Assembly: GCF_904846675.1 (NCBI RefSeq)
Contig: NZ_CAJHBT010000004.1
Location: 62,001-126,000 of the forward strand
Direction of reading: 5' to 3'
DNA length: 64,000 nt
Source: Psychrobacter urativorans
GTDB lineage: Bacteria > Pseudomonadota > Gammaproteobacteria > Pseudomonadales > Moraxellaceae
The notes beneath the pieces are model-generated. The model was not told where the DNA came from, ran no database searches, and saw nothing but the letters and a program-made list of their open reading frames with translations. The position numbers and the translations under genes are program-made. Positions 9,115 to 18,908 of this stretch are shown piece after piece (the stretch's first letter is position 1; each line of letters starts with the position of its first letter).

Positions 9115-9630
9115 TCACCAGTATCTAGGATAATGCCTACCTCTGCCGATGTTGTTGTAAATTAAGGCTACGACGACCAAGGCAACCGCACCTATTAGTG
9201 TCGGAGTGATTAAAAAACTCCATGGCACGCCGCCTAGCATAACGATTAATGGGTTAGAGCCTGCAGGCGGATGCGGTACCCGAAAAAGCAACATGAGCGC
9301 AATAGAGGTGCCGACGGCTAATGACATGCTCCACCATTCAATGCCGAATAGCGTCATGAATAATAAACCGATAAAAGTGGTAATGAGATGTCCGCCAACG
9401 ATGTTTCTCGGTTGCGCAAACGGACTTTCTGGATAGGCAAAAATAAGCAGGCAACTAGCCCCAAACGAGCCTAAAATCATCGCAACATTTTGCCAATTAC
9501 CGATTAGTGCTAGCCCAGCCGTGGCTAGCGTGCCGCCAACCCAAGCGATGGCAATAATTAATAGTGGGAGTCTTTCGGGGCAGACATCAATTTTGCCTTG
9601 CATTTTATTCAATGAAAAAATCTTATTCAC
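9115..9630 (-). CDS. HPP-family integral membrane protein
   Basis: This 171-residue protein has four or five hydrophobic segments and both family signatures: FAQPRNIVGGH (about residues 71-81) and HPPAGSNPLIV (about residues 119-129), the latter giving the family its name. HPP proteins are small inner-membrane proteins; some relatives in cyanobacteria and plants have been linked to nitrite transport, but the role in this lineage is unknown. It is divergent from the nudL gene at 9866. Confidence 0.88.
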   Translation of the reverse strand: MNKIFSLNKMQGKIDVCPERLPLLIIAIAWVGGTLATAGLALIGNWQNVAMILGSFGASCLLIFAYPESPFAQPRNIVGGHLITTFIGLLFMTLFGIEWWSMSLAVGTSIALMLLFRVPHPPAGSNPLIVMLGGVPWSFLITPTLIGAVALVVVALIYNNIGRGRHYPRYW

Positions 9631-9865
9631 TATTGATTCCTAAATATTGATTTTTAAATTATGGTTTTTTAAATAATATAATAATGACAGGACTGAATAT
9701 TCGATTCACGATAACTGTTTTTTTGTGTTGATAGTTTTTTGTACTAATAGTTTTTGCTATTGCTAGCTTTCTCTACCGATAGCTGGTTGTAGTAATGTCG
9801 AGTGCTGATTAAAATATATAATTGATTAAACATAGATCTGACGAAAATATAGGACGGACATTATA

Positions 9866-10633
9866 ATGGCAATACCGCAGCATTTTGCAGGTTTTGATGA
9901 ATTGGCAGTCGCCTTGCCGGCTTATATTCGTCAGCCCGTTCTCAGGCAGCTGGCAGAACGGATGCAGGGTGAGCTACTGGGCAGCGTTGCACAATCTCTA
10001 ACTCAGTTTGATGCTATCAATGCAGCCGATGTTATCGCCCAAAGTACGCGTATCTTAGATAAGCTCTATCAGACTCCGATTGCGGATGCTTCGGTATTGG
10101 TAGCGATTACTCATGAGCCGCGCCCTAAATTACTATTAACTCGCCGTTCCATACATTTAACCAGCCACGCGGGTGAAGTATCCTGTGCTGGCGGTAAATA
10201 TGAAAATAGCGATGGTAATAATGTGGTCACCGCTTTACGTGAAGCCTATGAGGAGATTGCACTACCCCCAAACAAGGTGCAGCTACTCGGCCAGTTGCCC
10301 AGCCAGACCTCAAAAAGTGGCATGAGTGTGCGCCCAATTGTGGCTTTGATTGCGCCAGATTTGATATTAGTACCTGAGCTAGGAGAAATATCACGTATTT
10401 TTTGGGCGGACTTTGAGACCCTTATTACGCAACCGACGGTAGAATATAAGGTGAATTATAGTATGCAAGCACAGACTGCGACTTTATTAACGCCCAGCTG
10501 GCAAATTGACGGCGAAACGGTTTGGGGTCTAACGGGAAAAGTGATTGCCAGCTTACTTGAGACCGGCTTTGATCGGCAGCTTGATTGGTACTATCATATC
10601 CAAAACGCGCAGGTGCAAAACTTGGAGCGTTGA
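9866..10633 (+). CDS. nudL: Nudix CoA pyrophosphatase-like hydrolase (NudL/YeaB family)
   Basis: This 255-residue protein has the NudL-specific block LTRRSIHLTSHAGEVSCAGG (about residues 93-112) that precedes the Nudix motif, then ALREAYEEIAL supplying the REx2EE metal site, and GQLPSQTSKSGMSVRPIVALI downstream. NudL enzymes cleave coenzyme A to 3',5'-ADP and phosphopantetheine. The family normally reads HAGxVxFPGG; here FPGG is CAGG, a modest deviation. The N-terminal 75 residues form a helical extension. The gene is monocistronic and convergent with the MpaB-type gene. Confidence 0.85.
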   Translation: MAIPQHFAGFDELAVALPAYIRQPVLRQLAERMQGELLGSVAQSLTQFDAINAADVIAQSTRILDKLYQTPIADASVLVAITHEPRPKLLLTRRSIHLTSHAGEVSCAGGKYENSDGNNVVTALREAYEEIALPPNKVQLLGQLPSQTSKSGMSVRPIVALIAPDLILVPELGEISRIFWADFETLITQPTVEYKVNYSMQAQTATLLTPSWQIDGETVWGLTGKVIASLLETGFDRQLDWYYHIQNAQVQNLER

Positions 10634-10746
10634 TAATAAATATAACAAACCATTTTTATGACTTTTATTATAAGGATTTCTAACTTTTTTTCATCCTCTA
10701 TAGTATTCCGTTTACTACTTATAATAGTCGCACATGTTAATAAGCA

Positions 10747-12138
10747 CTATTTATAATAGTCATCGTTTTTCTTCAGCCACCAGTTCATATTATCTTGGCG
10801 TTTGGCTCGAAATTGCTCCAGCTTATCAGCAACGTTGCTATTATGCTGGCGTGCGGTATCGAGGGCAAATAGAATCGGAACAGAGGACAATACTCCAAAG
10901 CGGATTTTAGACTTGGGTAGCTCTAAACCATCACTGATATCATCACCGACTAAGGTGCGGGTGACGCTGGCGTTGACCATCTCAACGAAGCGCCCACGGC
11001 GATTGTCTTCACCCATAAGCTGACGTGGTAAATCATGTAAGGCTTTAGCCAGCGGTCGTCCCATCTTAAAATCAAGCTGCTGAATGGATAAATAAGTATA
11101 GAGCCACTCCCAGCAGGCAGTCTCATCTTTTGGCAAACGCTGTAAATCGACGCCCATCCAATAGCTGGCAAGATTCCATAAATGCAGGATACCTTCGGCT
11201 TCCTCGCTACTGATACGTGCGCCTAGCAGTCGCAGCCCGCGCATAATGAGTAATGAAAACTGCAAATGGGTGGCGACCATATCGGTCTGATTAATCGGCA
11301 CGCCCCAATAGTCTGTATTCCAACTGCCATCGGCATGATGATGTTGCGCGCTATCTACTATCACCCCATCGGCTGCGGTCAACTTACCCTTAAGCAAGTT
11401 TTGGCGCACTAACGTATGGATTTGGCGTACCTTGATGGATTGCTTCCAACCCTCAGAGCCAATATCTAATACTTTGGAAATAGGAGTACGCTGATTGAGC
11501 GCGCTGGCCTCTAGTTGTGGATGCTCAGATACGGCTAAAATATAAGCATAAGTACGCATCAAGCGCGGTAGTGCATCGTGCATCAGCGCACCGGTTTGGA
11601 TCAGAGGTAATGATAGCGCTGGAATACTATAGCCGGCCATTAGCGCGACATTACGCAGTAGCCAAATGAGCATTAAGGGATAACGGCGATAAGCAACCGC
11701 GCCAATTTGTGCAAGCTTAGGATCGAACCAATCCGGATGACTGCTAAACTGAGCCTGCATGGCAATGAATGCTGGGTGGTTACTGGCTTCAGCGCTTATG
11801 CCCGTACTGATATCTGTGCTGTCTGTACCCAGTAAGCCATTATTCATTATTGACTGCTGCAAAGGGCGGCCAAAGCGCACATCATCAGCCGCTAGCTGGT
11901 CGGCAAGCGGATCACTAACATCATAACCGTTGACCATTTCAGTTAACAAGTCTTGCGAGATGGCGAAGTCTTTCGGCAATAGGTAACGCTTAATGCGCCT
12001 TAAAACTTGCAAATCACTATGGTCACTGATGTCAGTAGTGCGCCCGTGACGCTGATAAGCTGGTACTTGCTGTTGTTGGGCATGGGCGCGATGCGCTGCA
12101 ACATTAACATTAGCAGTATTGTTATTATCCATAGCCAT
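10747..12138 (-). CDS. MpaB/latex-clearing-protein-type oxygenase family protein (DUF2236)
   Basis: The start was set at the ATG at 12138, 7 bases downstream of a GAGGA ribosome-binding site, giving 463 residues; a TTG one codon upstream is possible. The central region shows the DUF2236 pattern: VRQIHTLVR (about residue 240), then WGVPINQTDMVATHLQFSLL and MRGLRLLGARISSEEAEGI, and HLWNLASYWMGVDL. Characterised relatives include latex-clearing protein, a haem b rubber oxygenase. The substrate here is unknown, and the family includes many uncharacterised members. The N-terminus is low-complexity (Asn/His/Gln-rich), with no signal peptide. It is downstream of nhaA in the same orientation, 59 bp away. 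Confidence 0.72.
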   Translation of the reverse strand: MAMDNNNTANVNVAAHRAHAQQQQVPAYQRHGRTTDISDHSDLQVLRRIKRYLLPKDFAISQDLLTEMVNGYDVSDPLADQLAADDVRFGRPLQQSIMNNGLLGTDSTDISTGISAEASNHPAFIAMQAQFSSHPDWFDPKLAQIGAVAYRRYPLMLIWLLRNVALMAGYSIPALSLPLIQTGALMHDALPRLMRTYAYILAVSEHPQLEASALNQRTPISKVLDIGSEGWKQSIKVRQIHTLVRQNLLKGKLTAADGVIVDSAQHHHADGSWNTDYWGVPINQTDMVATHLQFSLLIMRGLRLLGARISSEEAEGILHLWNLASYWMGVDLQRLPKDETACWEWLYTYLSIQQLDFKMGRPLAKALHDLPRQLMGEDNRRGRFVEMVNASVTRTLVGDDISDGLELPKSKIRFGVLSSVPILFALDTARQHNSNVADKLEQFRAKRQDNMNWWLKKNDDYYK

Positions 12139-12197
12139 CAAGCATCCTCATGGTTAGACATTATCATAGTGTTATTGTTCATCCGTTTGGCCAATTA

Positions 12198-13400
12198 TTA
12201 AGGCGCACGAGTTAAGTCGACTGACGTTCTATTAACGCTGTCTTTTAACGTCACTTTAAGCATGATATAACCAGCAATACCAGAAACGATTGAACCCATA
12301 ATGATACCTAAACGCTCATCAAACAGTGGAGTAGCGCCACCAAATGCGAGGCCGCCGATGAATAAGCTCATGGTAAAGCCCACACCGCATAACAAGGCAG
12401 CACCGTAGATTTGCTTAAAATTCATACCTTTGGGCATGGTTGAAATACCGAGTTTAAATATCAGCCAGCACATAAACATCACGCCTATTTGCTTACCAAG
12501 AAATAGACCCGCGGCAATGCCGAGTGGCACAGAATGGAACAGCTCAGCGACACCGGCACCTTTTAGTGAAATACCAGCGTTGGCAAAGGCAAACAGCGGT
12601 AAAATTCCATAGGAAACTGTATTTTGTAAGTCATGCTCAAGCTCTTCTAATGGCGAATGTTCTGGGTCTGTTTTGTCAAACAACGGGATAAATAAAGCCA
12701 ATACGACGCCCGCTAAAGTGGCATGAATGCCGGACTTGAGCACCGCAATCCACATAATGATGCCGATAAGCAAATACGGCGTGATGCTAGTAACGTTACG
12801 GCGGTTGAGTATATATAGAAATGGCAGACATAAACCAGCAATGGCGAGCGAACCCAAAGATAAATCACTGGTATAAAATAAGGCAATAATTAAAATTGCG
12901 CCAATATCATCAAAGATAGCAATGGATACCAAAAACACTTTTAACGAGTTCGGTACGCGGTTACCCAGTAAGCTTAAAATGCCCAGTGCAAAGGCAATGT
13001 CGGTCGCTGTGGGAATCGCCCAGCCTTTCCAAAAGTCAGGCTCGTGATAGTTAAAAGCCATATAAACGATAGCGGGCATAATCATGCCGCCCAATGCTGC
13101 CCCAGCTGGTAAGATAATCTGCTTGAGGTTAGACAACTCACCGATGAGCACTTCACGCTTGAGCTCAAGTCCGACTAAGAAAAAGAAAATCGCCATCAAA
13201 CCATCATTAATCCAATGATGGGCGTCTTTTGCAATCGCAAAACTACCCAACTGGATGGCGACTGGTGCATGGATAAACGATTCATACCAGGTGTTGAGGG
13301 GGGTATTAGCAATAATCATTGCCGCGATAGCTGCCATCGCTAGGACAATGCCGCCTGACGCCTCGAGGTCAAAAAATGCCTTTATTCTTCTTATTGCCAT
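12198..13400 (-). CDS. nhaA: Na+/H+ antiporter NhaA
   Basis: This 400-residue membrane protein has about 11-12 hydrophobic segments. The two adjacent aspartates essential for ion exchange are present in [17 protein letters not shown] (D164-D165), and the [10 protein letters not shown] stretch (T132, D134) of the unwound helix IV is intact. NhaA exchanges two protons for one Na+ or Li+ across the inner membrane and supports growth at alkaline pH and high salt. Length and motifs match functional NhaA. The GAGGAT ribosome-binding site precedes the ATG at 13400. The MpaB-type gene may share the transcript. Confidence 0.95.
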   Translation of the reverse strand: MAIRRIKAFFDLEASGGIVLAMAAIAAMIIANTPLNTWYESFIHAPVAIQLGSFAIAKDAHHWINDGLMAIFFFLVGLELKREVLIGELSNLKQIILPAGAALGGMIMPAIVYMAFNYHEPDFWKGWAIPTATDIAFALGILSLLGNRVPNSLKVFLVSIAIFDDIGAILIIALFYTSDLSLGSLAIAGLCLPFLYILNRRNVTSITPYLLIGIIMWIAVLKSGIHATLAGVVLALFIPLFDKTDPEHSPLEELEHDLQNTVSYGILPLFAFANAGISLKGAGVAELFHSVPLGIAAGLFLGKQIGVMFMCWLIFKLGISTMPKGMNFKQIYGAALLCGVGFTMSLFIGGLAFGGATPLFDERLGIIMGSIVSGIAGYIMLKVTLKDSVNRTSVDLTRAP

Positions 13401-13818
13401 GTCATCCTCATTGGTTAAATATATCGTAAGCTCAAGTAAGTAACAGCTAGCGTTTGACCACGTTGCTGATAATTGGCCTCAGTCTCTCATGATTCCATCA
13501 TCATAAACAATAAAATGCGTTAAACAAGCGTAGGGTCGTGTGCCATGTCGCTATTTACAGTCTTTCTTTTATAGCCACCTCATAAATCTAGCAGACTTTG
13601 TGACGTTTTTGGCTTTTATTATAATTTTAACTTTATAATATGTCGCTCTTAGCCTAATCCAATGACATTCCTAATAGGTCTTACTACCTATAACGCTATT
13701 ATAACGGGGTAATCATATTACTAGCACGCCGTCATCCCTTTATCAAAAGCGCCATTCTTAGCTTTATTCTTTAAGGCTCGTGCCTTTTTTATCACAATTT
13801 TTTGACAAGGTCAGTTTC
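13401..13818. other. 418-bp divergent promoter region between nhaA and a TauE/SafE permease
   Basis: No gene is evident. The region is AT-rich and must contain the promoters of both flanking genes. The only hexamer pair I could align is listed separately (13598-13625). A GTG-initiated frame extension of the permease (from 13780) overlaps the end of this region but lacks a good ribosome-binding site. Confidence 0.5.
13598..13625 (+). promoter_or_regulatory. Candidate sigma-70 promoter for the TauE/SafE permease
   Basis: TTGTGA (13598-13603) and TATAAT (13620-13625) are separated by 16 bp. The match is good, but the site is about 190 bp upstream of the start codon, so the leader would be long. 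Confidence 0.35.
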
Positions 13819-14574
13819 ATGGACGTAACGCTCTCTTTAGAGATTATATTGATGCTCACTGCGGTGGCAGCGCTCGCCGGATTTATCGATGCTATTGCCG
13901 GTGGCGGTGGTTTATTGACCATTCCAGCGATGTTGCTGGCCAATATTCCACCGGTGTTGACTTTGGGTACTAATAAGCTACAGGCAGCATCAGGGGCGCT
14001 AGCCGCGTCTATTACGATGATCAGAAAGGGCGTTATCAAGCCTCAGCGAATTAAAGTGGCCATTATCGCTGCTTTTATCGGCTCAATTATCGGCTCGATC
14101 GCCGTGCAACTCTCGCCACCAGATATTTTAGAAAAACTGATTCCGTTTTTGATAGCCGCTATCGGTATTTATACTTTATTTGCGCCTAAACTTGGTGAAG
14201 TCGAAGCTGAGCCACGTATTAGTGAAGGCGTGTGGCAAAAGATTGCGGCGCCGTTAATTGGCTTTTACGATGGTTATATGGGTCCAGGAACAGGGATGTT
14301 TTTTGCGCTAGGTAATGTGGCGTTGCGCGGCCGACAAATCATTGAAGCGACTGGTGCAGCAAAGGTATTGAACTTGTCTACCAATATTGGCTCGCTAATA
14401 TTCTTTATATTAGGCGGTAATGTCTTGTGGAAAGTAGGTTTGGCCATGATGGTCGGGCAGACCATAGGAGCCTATTTTGGCTCACACATGGTGGTCAGAG
14501 GCGGTAGCAAGCTGATTCGTCCGATGATTGTATTGGTATGCCTAGCGATGGTGACTAAATACGTTTTTGGTTAA
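13819..14574 (+). CDS. TauE/SafE (TSUP) family permease, YfcA-like
   Basis: I chose the ATG at 13819 (251 residues) because AAGG lies eight bases upstream; a GTG at 13780 would add 13 residues. The protein has about eight membrane segments. AGFIDAIAGGGGLLTIPAML near the N-terminus, then TLGTNKLQAASGALAAS and FYDGYMGPGTGMFFAL closely match E. coli YfcA (GFIDSIAGGGGLLTIPAL, TNKLQA, GFYDGFFGPAAGSF). TSUP proteins transport sulfur-containing anions such as sulfite, sulfoacetate or taurine products, but this one's substrate is unknown. It is followed closely by a convergent truncated symporter gene. Confidence 0.87.
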   Translation: MDVTLSLEIILMLTAVAALAGFIDAIAGGGGLLTIPAMLLANIPPVLTLGTNKLQAASGALAASITMIRKGVIKPQRIKVAIIAAFIGSIIGSIAVQLSPPDILEKLIPFLIAAIGIYTLFAPKLGEVEAEPRISEGVWQKIAAPLIGFYDGYMGPGTGMFFALGNVALRGRQIIEATGAAKVLNLSTNIGSLIFFILGGNVLWKVGLAMMVGQTIGAYFGSHMVVRGGSKLIRPMIVLVCLAMVTKYVFG

Positions 14575-14640
14575 AATACTAAAAATAATATTTGAGATAA
14601 CTTTTTAATTGCTTAATAAGTACTCATTTAGCGTTAATGA

Positions 14641-15441
14641 TTAATGACGTTTAATGTCATCGTATTCACTCCCCACAATACCGTCACTAAAGACTTCAGA
14701 GAAGTCACGTTCGCTATTTTCATCAATATGACCGTCGAGTATGTCTTTTGAGCCAGCATTAGGATCGTTATAGATAGCCAAATCCATTTTACCTTCAGAT
14801 TTTGCCACAATAGCGGTAACCGCCACATCGACACTAACGTTCACTGCGGTACGCAACATATCTAAGATACGATCGACACCCAAGATAAGGCCAATACCTT
14901 CGATTGGTAAGCCTACTTGGGTAAACACCATCGCCAGCATAATCAAGCCGACACCTGGCACACCTGCCGTACCGATAGAGGCCAATACTGACATCAAAAT
15001 AACCGTTAGATATTCGGTGATGCTTAAGTCTACCCCATAAATATTGGCAATAAAAATAGTCGCCGTCCCTTGCAAGATAGCGCCACCATCCATATTGATG
15101 GTAGCGCCAAAAGGAATGGTAAATGAGGCTACTGAGTTATCGACCCCCATGCGCTTGGTTACCGTACGTAAAGTAATGGGAATAGTAGCGTTCGAGCTTG
15201 CAGTACTAAAGGCAAAGATTTGTACTTCGCGAATTTTGACCAAAGAGGTCTTGATGGACAATCCTGAGAACAGCTTGAGGACAATCATCATAGTAACAAA
15301 AAAGTGGAATGCGAGCGCGCCGACCAACACCGTCATATAACCAAGCAGCGACCAAATCAAGTCTAATCCCAATTCAGCCATGGCGTTGGTTAATAGCGCA
15401 AATACGCCGTATGGTGCCAGGTTCATAATGATGGTCACCAT
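14641..15441 (-). pseudogene. N-terminally truncated dicarboxylate/amino acid:cation (DAACS) symporter
   Basis: The 266-residue frame contains only the C-terminal portion of a DAACS transporter: NLAPYGVFALL, the serine-rich re-entrant loop FSTASSNATIP, TIPFGATINMDGGAILQG, GVPGVGLIML and DRILDMLRTAVNVSVDVAV. Full members have about 400-450 residues, so about 170 N-terminal residues (roughly the first five membrane helices) are missing. The frame is family-like back to the codons just before ATG 15441 (L-K-M-V-T), and an in-frame TAA lies five codons upstream of that ATG. The break is therefore close to 15450-15456. Without the N-terminal helices, transport activity is unlikely. The residual C-terminal tail is long and acidic. 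Confidence 0.82.
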
Positions 15442-15515
15442 TTTTAATATGAATTAAAAAAATAGGTGATAAATAAGACTAAATAAGCGCTAAAAATCAA
15501 GAAAAAATAGTCTAC

Positions 15516-15556
15516 AAAAAAAGCAGGATTGCCCATATTGGACAATCCTGCTTTTT
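15516..15556. terminator. Rho-independent terminator after fadE
   Basis: The AAAAAAAGCAGGATTG arm (15516-15531) pairs with CAATCCTGCTTTTT (15543-15556) around an 11-nt loop. It follows the fadE stop on the minus strand. It lies immediately before the broken symporter and may mark one side of the deletion. Confidence 0.88.
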
Positions 15557-15618
15557 ATTTTTAAGCTAGTTTACTGTTAGATAGTGATTTTAACTATTAA
15601 TTCCTACATTATTAGTTT

Positions 15619-18507
15619 CTACACTTTATCATCTTCTTCGCGGCGTAGACCGTCTTGGAATTTGGCTTTATTGATAGCATTCTTTTTTATTCGATTAGTT
15701 TCAGCGCCTGCTTTTGCCGCTTGTGATTCGGCATCGGCCTTGTTTTGGCCATGATTGTAGCTCATACGATCACCTAGGGTAGTTTCAGCATCACGGCTGC
15801 GATGATTAATAGCCTCTGCTCTGGGATGCGCCTCATTAAACTTGGTTTGCGACTTAACTTCTTGAGCGGTGTTTTGCTCATTGACCATTTCGACATCGCC
15901 ATCGGATTCGTAACCATGATCTGGATTGGCATCGCCACTAGCATCATCATTCGCCTGGTCATTAATCTGCGTACTATTTCTGACTTGGGCCTCGTTTTTT
16001 AGTTGCGCATAGTCAGTCAGTTTATGCACAGCGTTTTCTAAGCTATGAGGATTAAAACGCTCTTGCGCTTGCTGCAAGTGCTCATCGAACACATCCGTCA
16101 ATAACGAATCAAAACGTAGCGCGTTATAGTTGATAAGTGCTTCTGCCTCTTCTTCAGTAACGTCACCATTTTGACTGGCATAGACCACATGATCTTCGAA
16201 GGTTAAGCCCTCAAAGCTGTCTTTATGCTCGGCCTTTTTGAACTTCTGCCACAGCGGCTCAATCTCAAGCAAGGATTGATAAGCGTGTTCCATGCGTCCG
16301 GTAACATCGTCCGCTTCCGTGTTGTAATACACCATGGTTTTAAGATAGTCGCGGAACGGGTTGGCTTCAAAGTCATCCATAAAGGTGTCACCCAATTTGC
16401 GTTTGAGCTCATCACTGGCAGGCGTAAAGATACGACCACTAGGGAAAGTCACAAAACTGACCACACTGGCGGCCATACGATTGGGGAAGTTGGCAAAGAA
16501 GGATACAAATGCTTCTTGAATCGTATATAGGCTGTGCTGTAGCGCGACTTCGGCATGCAGGCGCTCAGCTTTTGATTTACTACCATTCTGGTAAAACTGC
16601 AAAATGGCACTGGCAATAAATAAGTGGCTGTGAATATCCGCTAAGCGCCCAGAAAGCATCTCTTTTCGCTTCAAATCACCAGCAAGTAAGCCCAAAGCCA
16701 TATCTGCTGTGAGCGCAAAGCTGGCACTTAAGCGGTTGATATGTTTGTAATAAGGTCGGGTAAAGCTATCGGCAAAGAGTGGCGCGTTGTTACTGCCGCC
16801 CATGTAACCGGCGACAAAAGCTTTGGCACCGCGATTAAAGGTATAACCTAGATGCTTGAAGAATAATTTATCAAACTGTTTAAGCGCGCCTTTTTTATCG
16901 TCACTTTGCAGGAGTTGTAGCTCATCGAAGAGATAAGGGTGACAGCGCATCGCACCTTGACCGAATATCATTAGTGAGCGCGTTAAAATGTTAGCGCCTT
17001 CAACTGTGATAGAGACTGGAATCGCTTGGTAAGGAATAGCTAAAAAGTTACGCGGGCCCGTTTGAATCGCTCGGCCGCCGACCACATCCATCCCGTCGTT
17101 GACGATTTCACGCATGGTTTCGGTGGCATAATATTTTGCCATGGCAGTCATGACCGAGGGTGTACCCCCTTCGTTAAGTCCGCAAGTGACTAGATGACGA
17201 AAGGCTTCTAACATATAAGTTTGGCTAGCAATACGGCTGGTAGCATCTTGTACGCCTTCGAACTTGCCAACTGAGATTTTAAATTGTTCACGTACCTTGG
17301 CAAATGCGCCAACTGATAAATAGCTCATACCACCGGCTGAGGTTGATAATGCGGGTAATGAGATACCGCGACCAACACCCAGACATTCCATCAGCATGCG
17401 CCAACCGCGTCCAGCGTTCTCAACGCCGCCGATAATATAATCTAACGGGATAAAGACATCGGTACCATCTACCGTGCCATTCATAAATGGCGAGCCGCTA
17501 GGGTAGTGGCGCGGGCCTATAATAACGCCTTCGTGACTAGCCGGTACTAAAGCACAAGTAATACCATAATCGGTTTTATTAACATCGCCCAATAGCGCTT
17601 CAGGGTCATGCATCTTAAAGGCTAGACCGACGACAGTAGCGATGGGCGCTAGCGTAATCCAGCGTTTAGAGAAATTCATACGCAGACCGAGCATCTCTTT
17701 ACCGTCATGGATACCGTAACAAACCACGCCAGTATCAGGAATCGCGCCTGCATCAGAGCCAGCTTCAGGACCCGTTAGACCAAAGCAAGGAATCTCTTTA
17801 CCAATGGCTAAACCTGGTAGCCAGCGCTTTTTTTGCGCCTCTGTACCGTAATGCATCAACAACTCACCAGGGCCTAGCGAGTTGGGAACCATACAGCTGA
17901 CGGCTGCTGTAGGCGAGCGGGAAGCAATTTTACTCATCACACGGCTTTGGGCATAAGAGGTGAATGCCAGACCGCCATATTCTTTGGGGATAATCAGACC
18001 CAAAAAGCCATTGTCTTTAATAAACTGCCATGCTTTTGGTGACAATTCTTTATCTTCGTGTTGAATTTGCCATTCATCAAGCATCGTGCAAAGCTCTTCT
18101 ACTTCATTATCAATAAAGCTTTGTTCCTCATCGGATAATTGCGGATAAGGGTAACTGGCAAACATTTTCCAGTCTGGATTTCCCATGAACAGCTCTTTTT
18201 CCCACCAGCTGGTACCGGCATCAAGCGCTTCACGTTCGGTGTCGCTCATACTTGGCATCGCACCGCCCAAAGCTTTATATACCGGCTTGGTAATGAGTAC
18301 TTTGCGAATGGGAGCTATAAGTAGCACTAAACATAGCAGTGCTATCGGGGCGCCTAAAATCAACGACCATGGACTGATAAAAGCGGTCACTAACACTGTG
18401 ATGATAGCAACAATACTGCCGGTGATACGCGAAAATGACTGTAAAAAGATGGCCAAAACGACGGCTAACTGAATGAGTACTGCCAAAATAAATAAGCCAA
18501 TCGCCAT
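15619..18507 (-). CDS. fadE: Acyl-CoA dehydrogenase FadE with C-terminal extension
   Basis: This 962-residue protein catalyses the first step of fatty-acid beta-oxidation, FAD-dependent alpha,beta-dehydrogenation of acyl-CoA. The first 65 residues contain two or three hydrophobic segments, as in E. coli FadE, suggesting membrane association. The core holds GFLGLIIPKEYGGL, CFGLTGPEAGSDAG (acyl-CoA and FAD contacts), GVGRGISLPALS, DVVGGRAIQTGPRNFLA and ISVTVEGANILTRSL-type motifs (here VSITVEGANILTRSLMIFGQ). E. coli FadE has 814 residues; the surplus is mainly a charged, low-complexity tail from about residue 830, rich in Asp, Asn, Gln and Ala. It is monocistronic and ends at a strong terminator. 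Confidence 0.93.
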   Translation of the reverse strand: MAIGLFILAVLIQLAVVLAIFLQSFSRITGSIVAIITVLVTAFISPWSLILGAPIALLCLVLLIAPIRKVLITKPVYKALGGAMPSMSDTEREALDAGTSWWEKELFMGNPDWKMFASYPYPQLSDEEQSFIDNEVEELCTMLDEWQIQHEDKELSPKAWQFIKDNGFLGLIIPKEYGGLAFTSYAQSRVMSKIASRSPTAAVSCMVPNSLGPGELLMHYGTEAQKKRWLPGLAIGKEIPCFGLTGPEAGSDAGAIPDTGVVCYGIHDGKEMLGLRMNFSKRWITLAPIATVVGLAFKMHDPEALLGDVNKTDYGITCALVPASHEGVIIGPRHYPSGSPFMNGTVDGTDVFIPLDYIIGGVENAGRGWRMLMECLGVGRGISLPALSTSAGGMSYLSVGAFAKVREQFKISVGKFEGVQDATSRIASQTYMLEAFRHLVTCGLNEGGTPSVMTAMAKYYATETMREIVNDGMDVVGGRAIQTGPRNFLAIPYQAIPVSITVEGANILTRSLMIFGQGAMRCHPYLFDELQLLQSDDKKGALKQFDKLFFKHLGYTFNRGAKAFVAGYMGGSNNAPLFADSFTRPYYKHINRLSASFALTADMALGLLAGDLKRKEMLSGRLADIHSHLFIASAILQFYQNGSKSKAERLHAEVALQHSLYTIQEAFVSFFANFPNRMAASVVSFVTFPSGRIFTPASDELKRKLGDTFMDDFEANPFRDYLKTMVYYNTEADDVTGRMEHAYQSLLEIEPLWQKFKKAEHKDSFEGLTFEDHVVYASQNGDVTEEEAEALINYNALRFDSLLTDVFDEHLQQAQERFNPHSLENAVHKLTDYAQLKNEAQVRNSTQINDQANDDASGDANPDHGYESDGDVEMVNEQNTAQEVKSQTKFNEAHPRAEAINHRSRDAETTLGDRMSYNHGQNKADAESQAAKAGAETNRIKKNAINKAKFQDGLRREEDDKV

Positions 18508-18908
18508 GACTGTCTCCTTAACAAAGCATGAATGAGGAATATAAAATTATTCAAATAATACAGTTTGATTAATAAATCTTAACTAATAACAGGTTTTAAG
18601 TAGATATATAATGCAGTTAATAGTAAGAGTCTACTAACAATAAGAATCAACTAGTAATAAGTGCCAATGATAACGCTTAATAAAGCATAAAAAATACTAT
18701 TCAATTAATAAACAGTAAGAAAAAGTAAATACAATTTAACTAAGGCTACAGATTACGGACGTAAATAGTACTACCAATATGAAATATCTATCGACAATTA
18801 TCAATAACAAAAATGCTACGCTATGTCGATGATCTGTATCAGCCGTTCTGGCATACGTTCTGATTAAAATTAGCCCCTAATTAAGAGGATCATCTGGTTA
18901 AAATAAAA
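18508..18908. other. 401-bp AT-rich intergenic region between radC and fadE
   Basis: No gene is recognised. The region is strongly AT-rich with many TAATAA- and CTAGTAATAA-like words, and must hold the fadE promoter. I could not identify a fatty-acid-responsive operator or an RNA gene. Confidence 0.5.
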
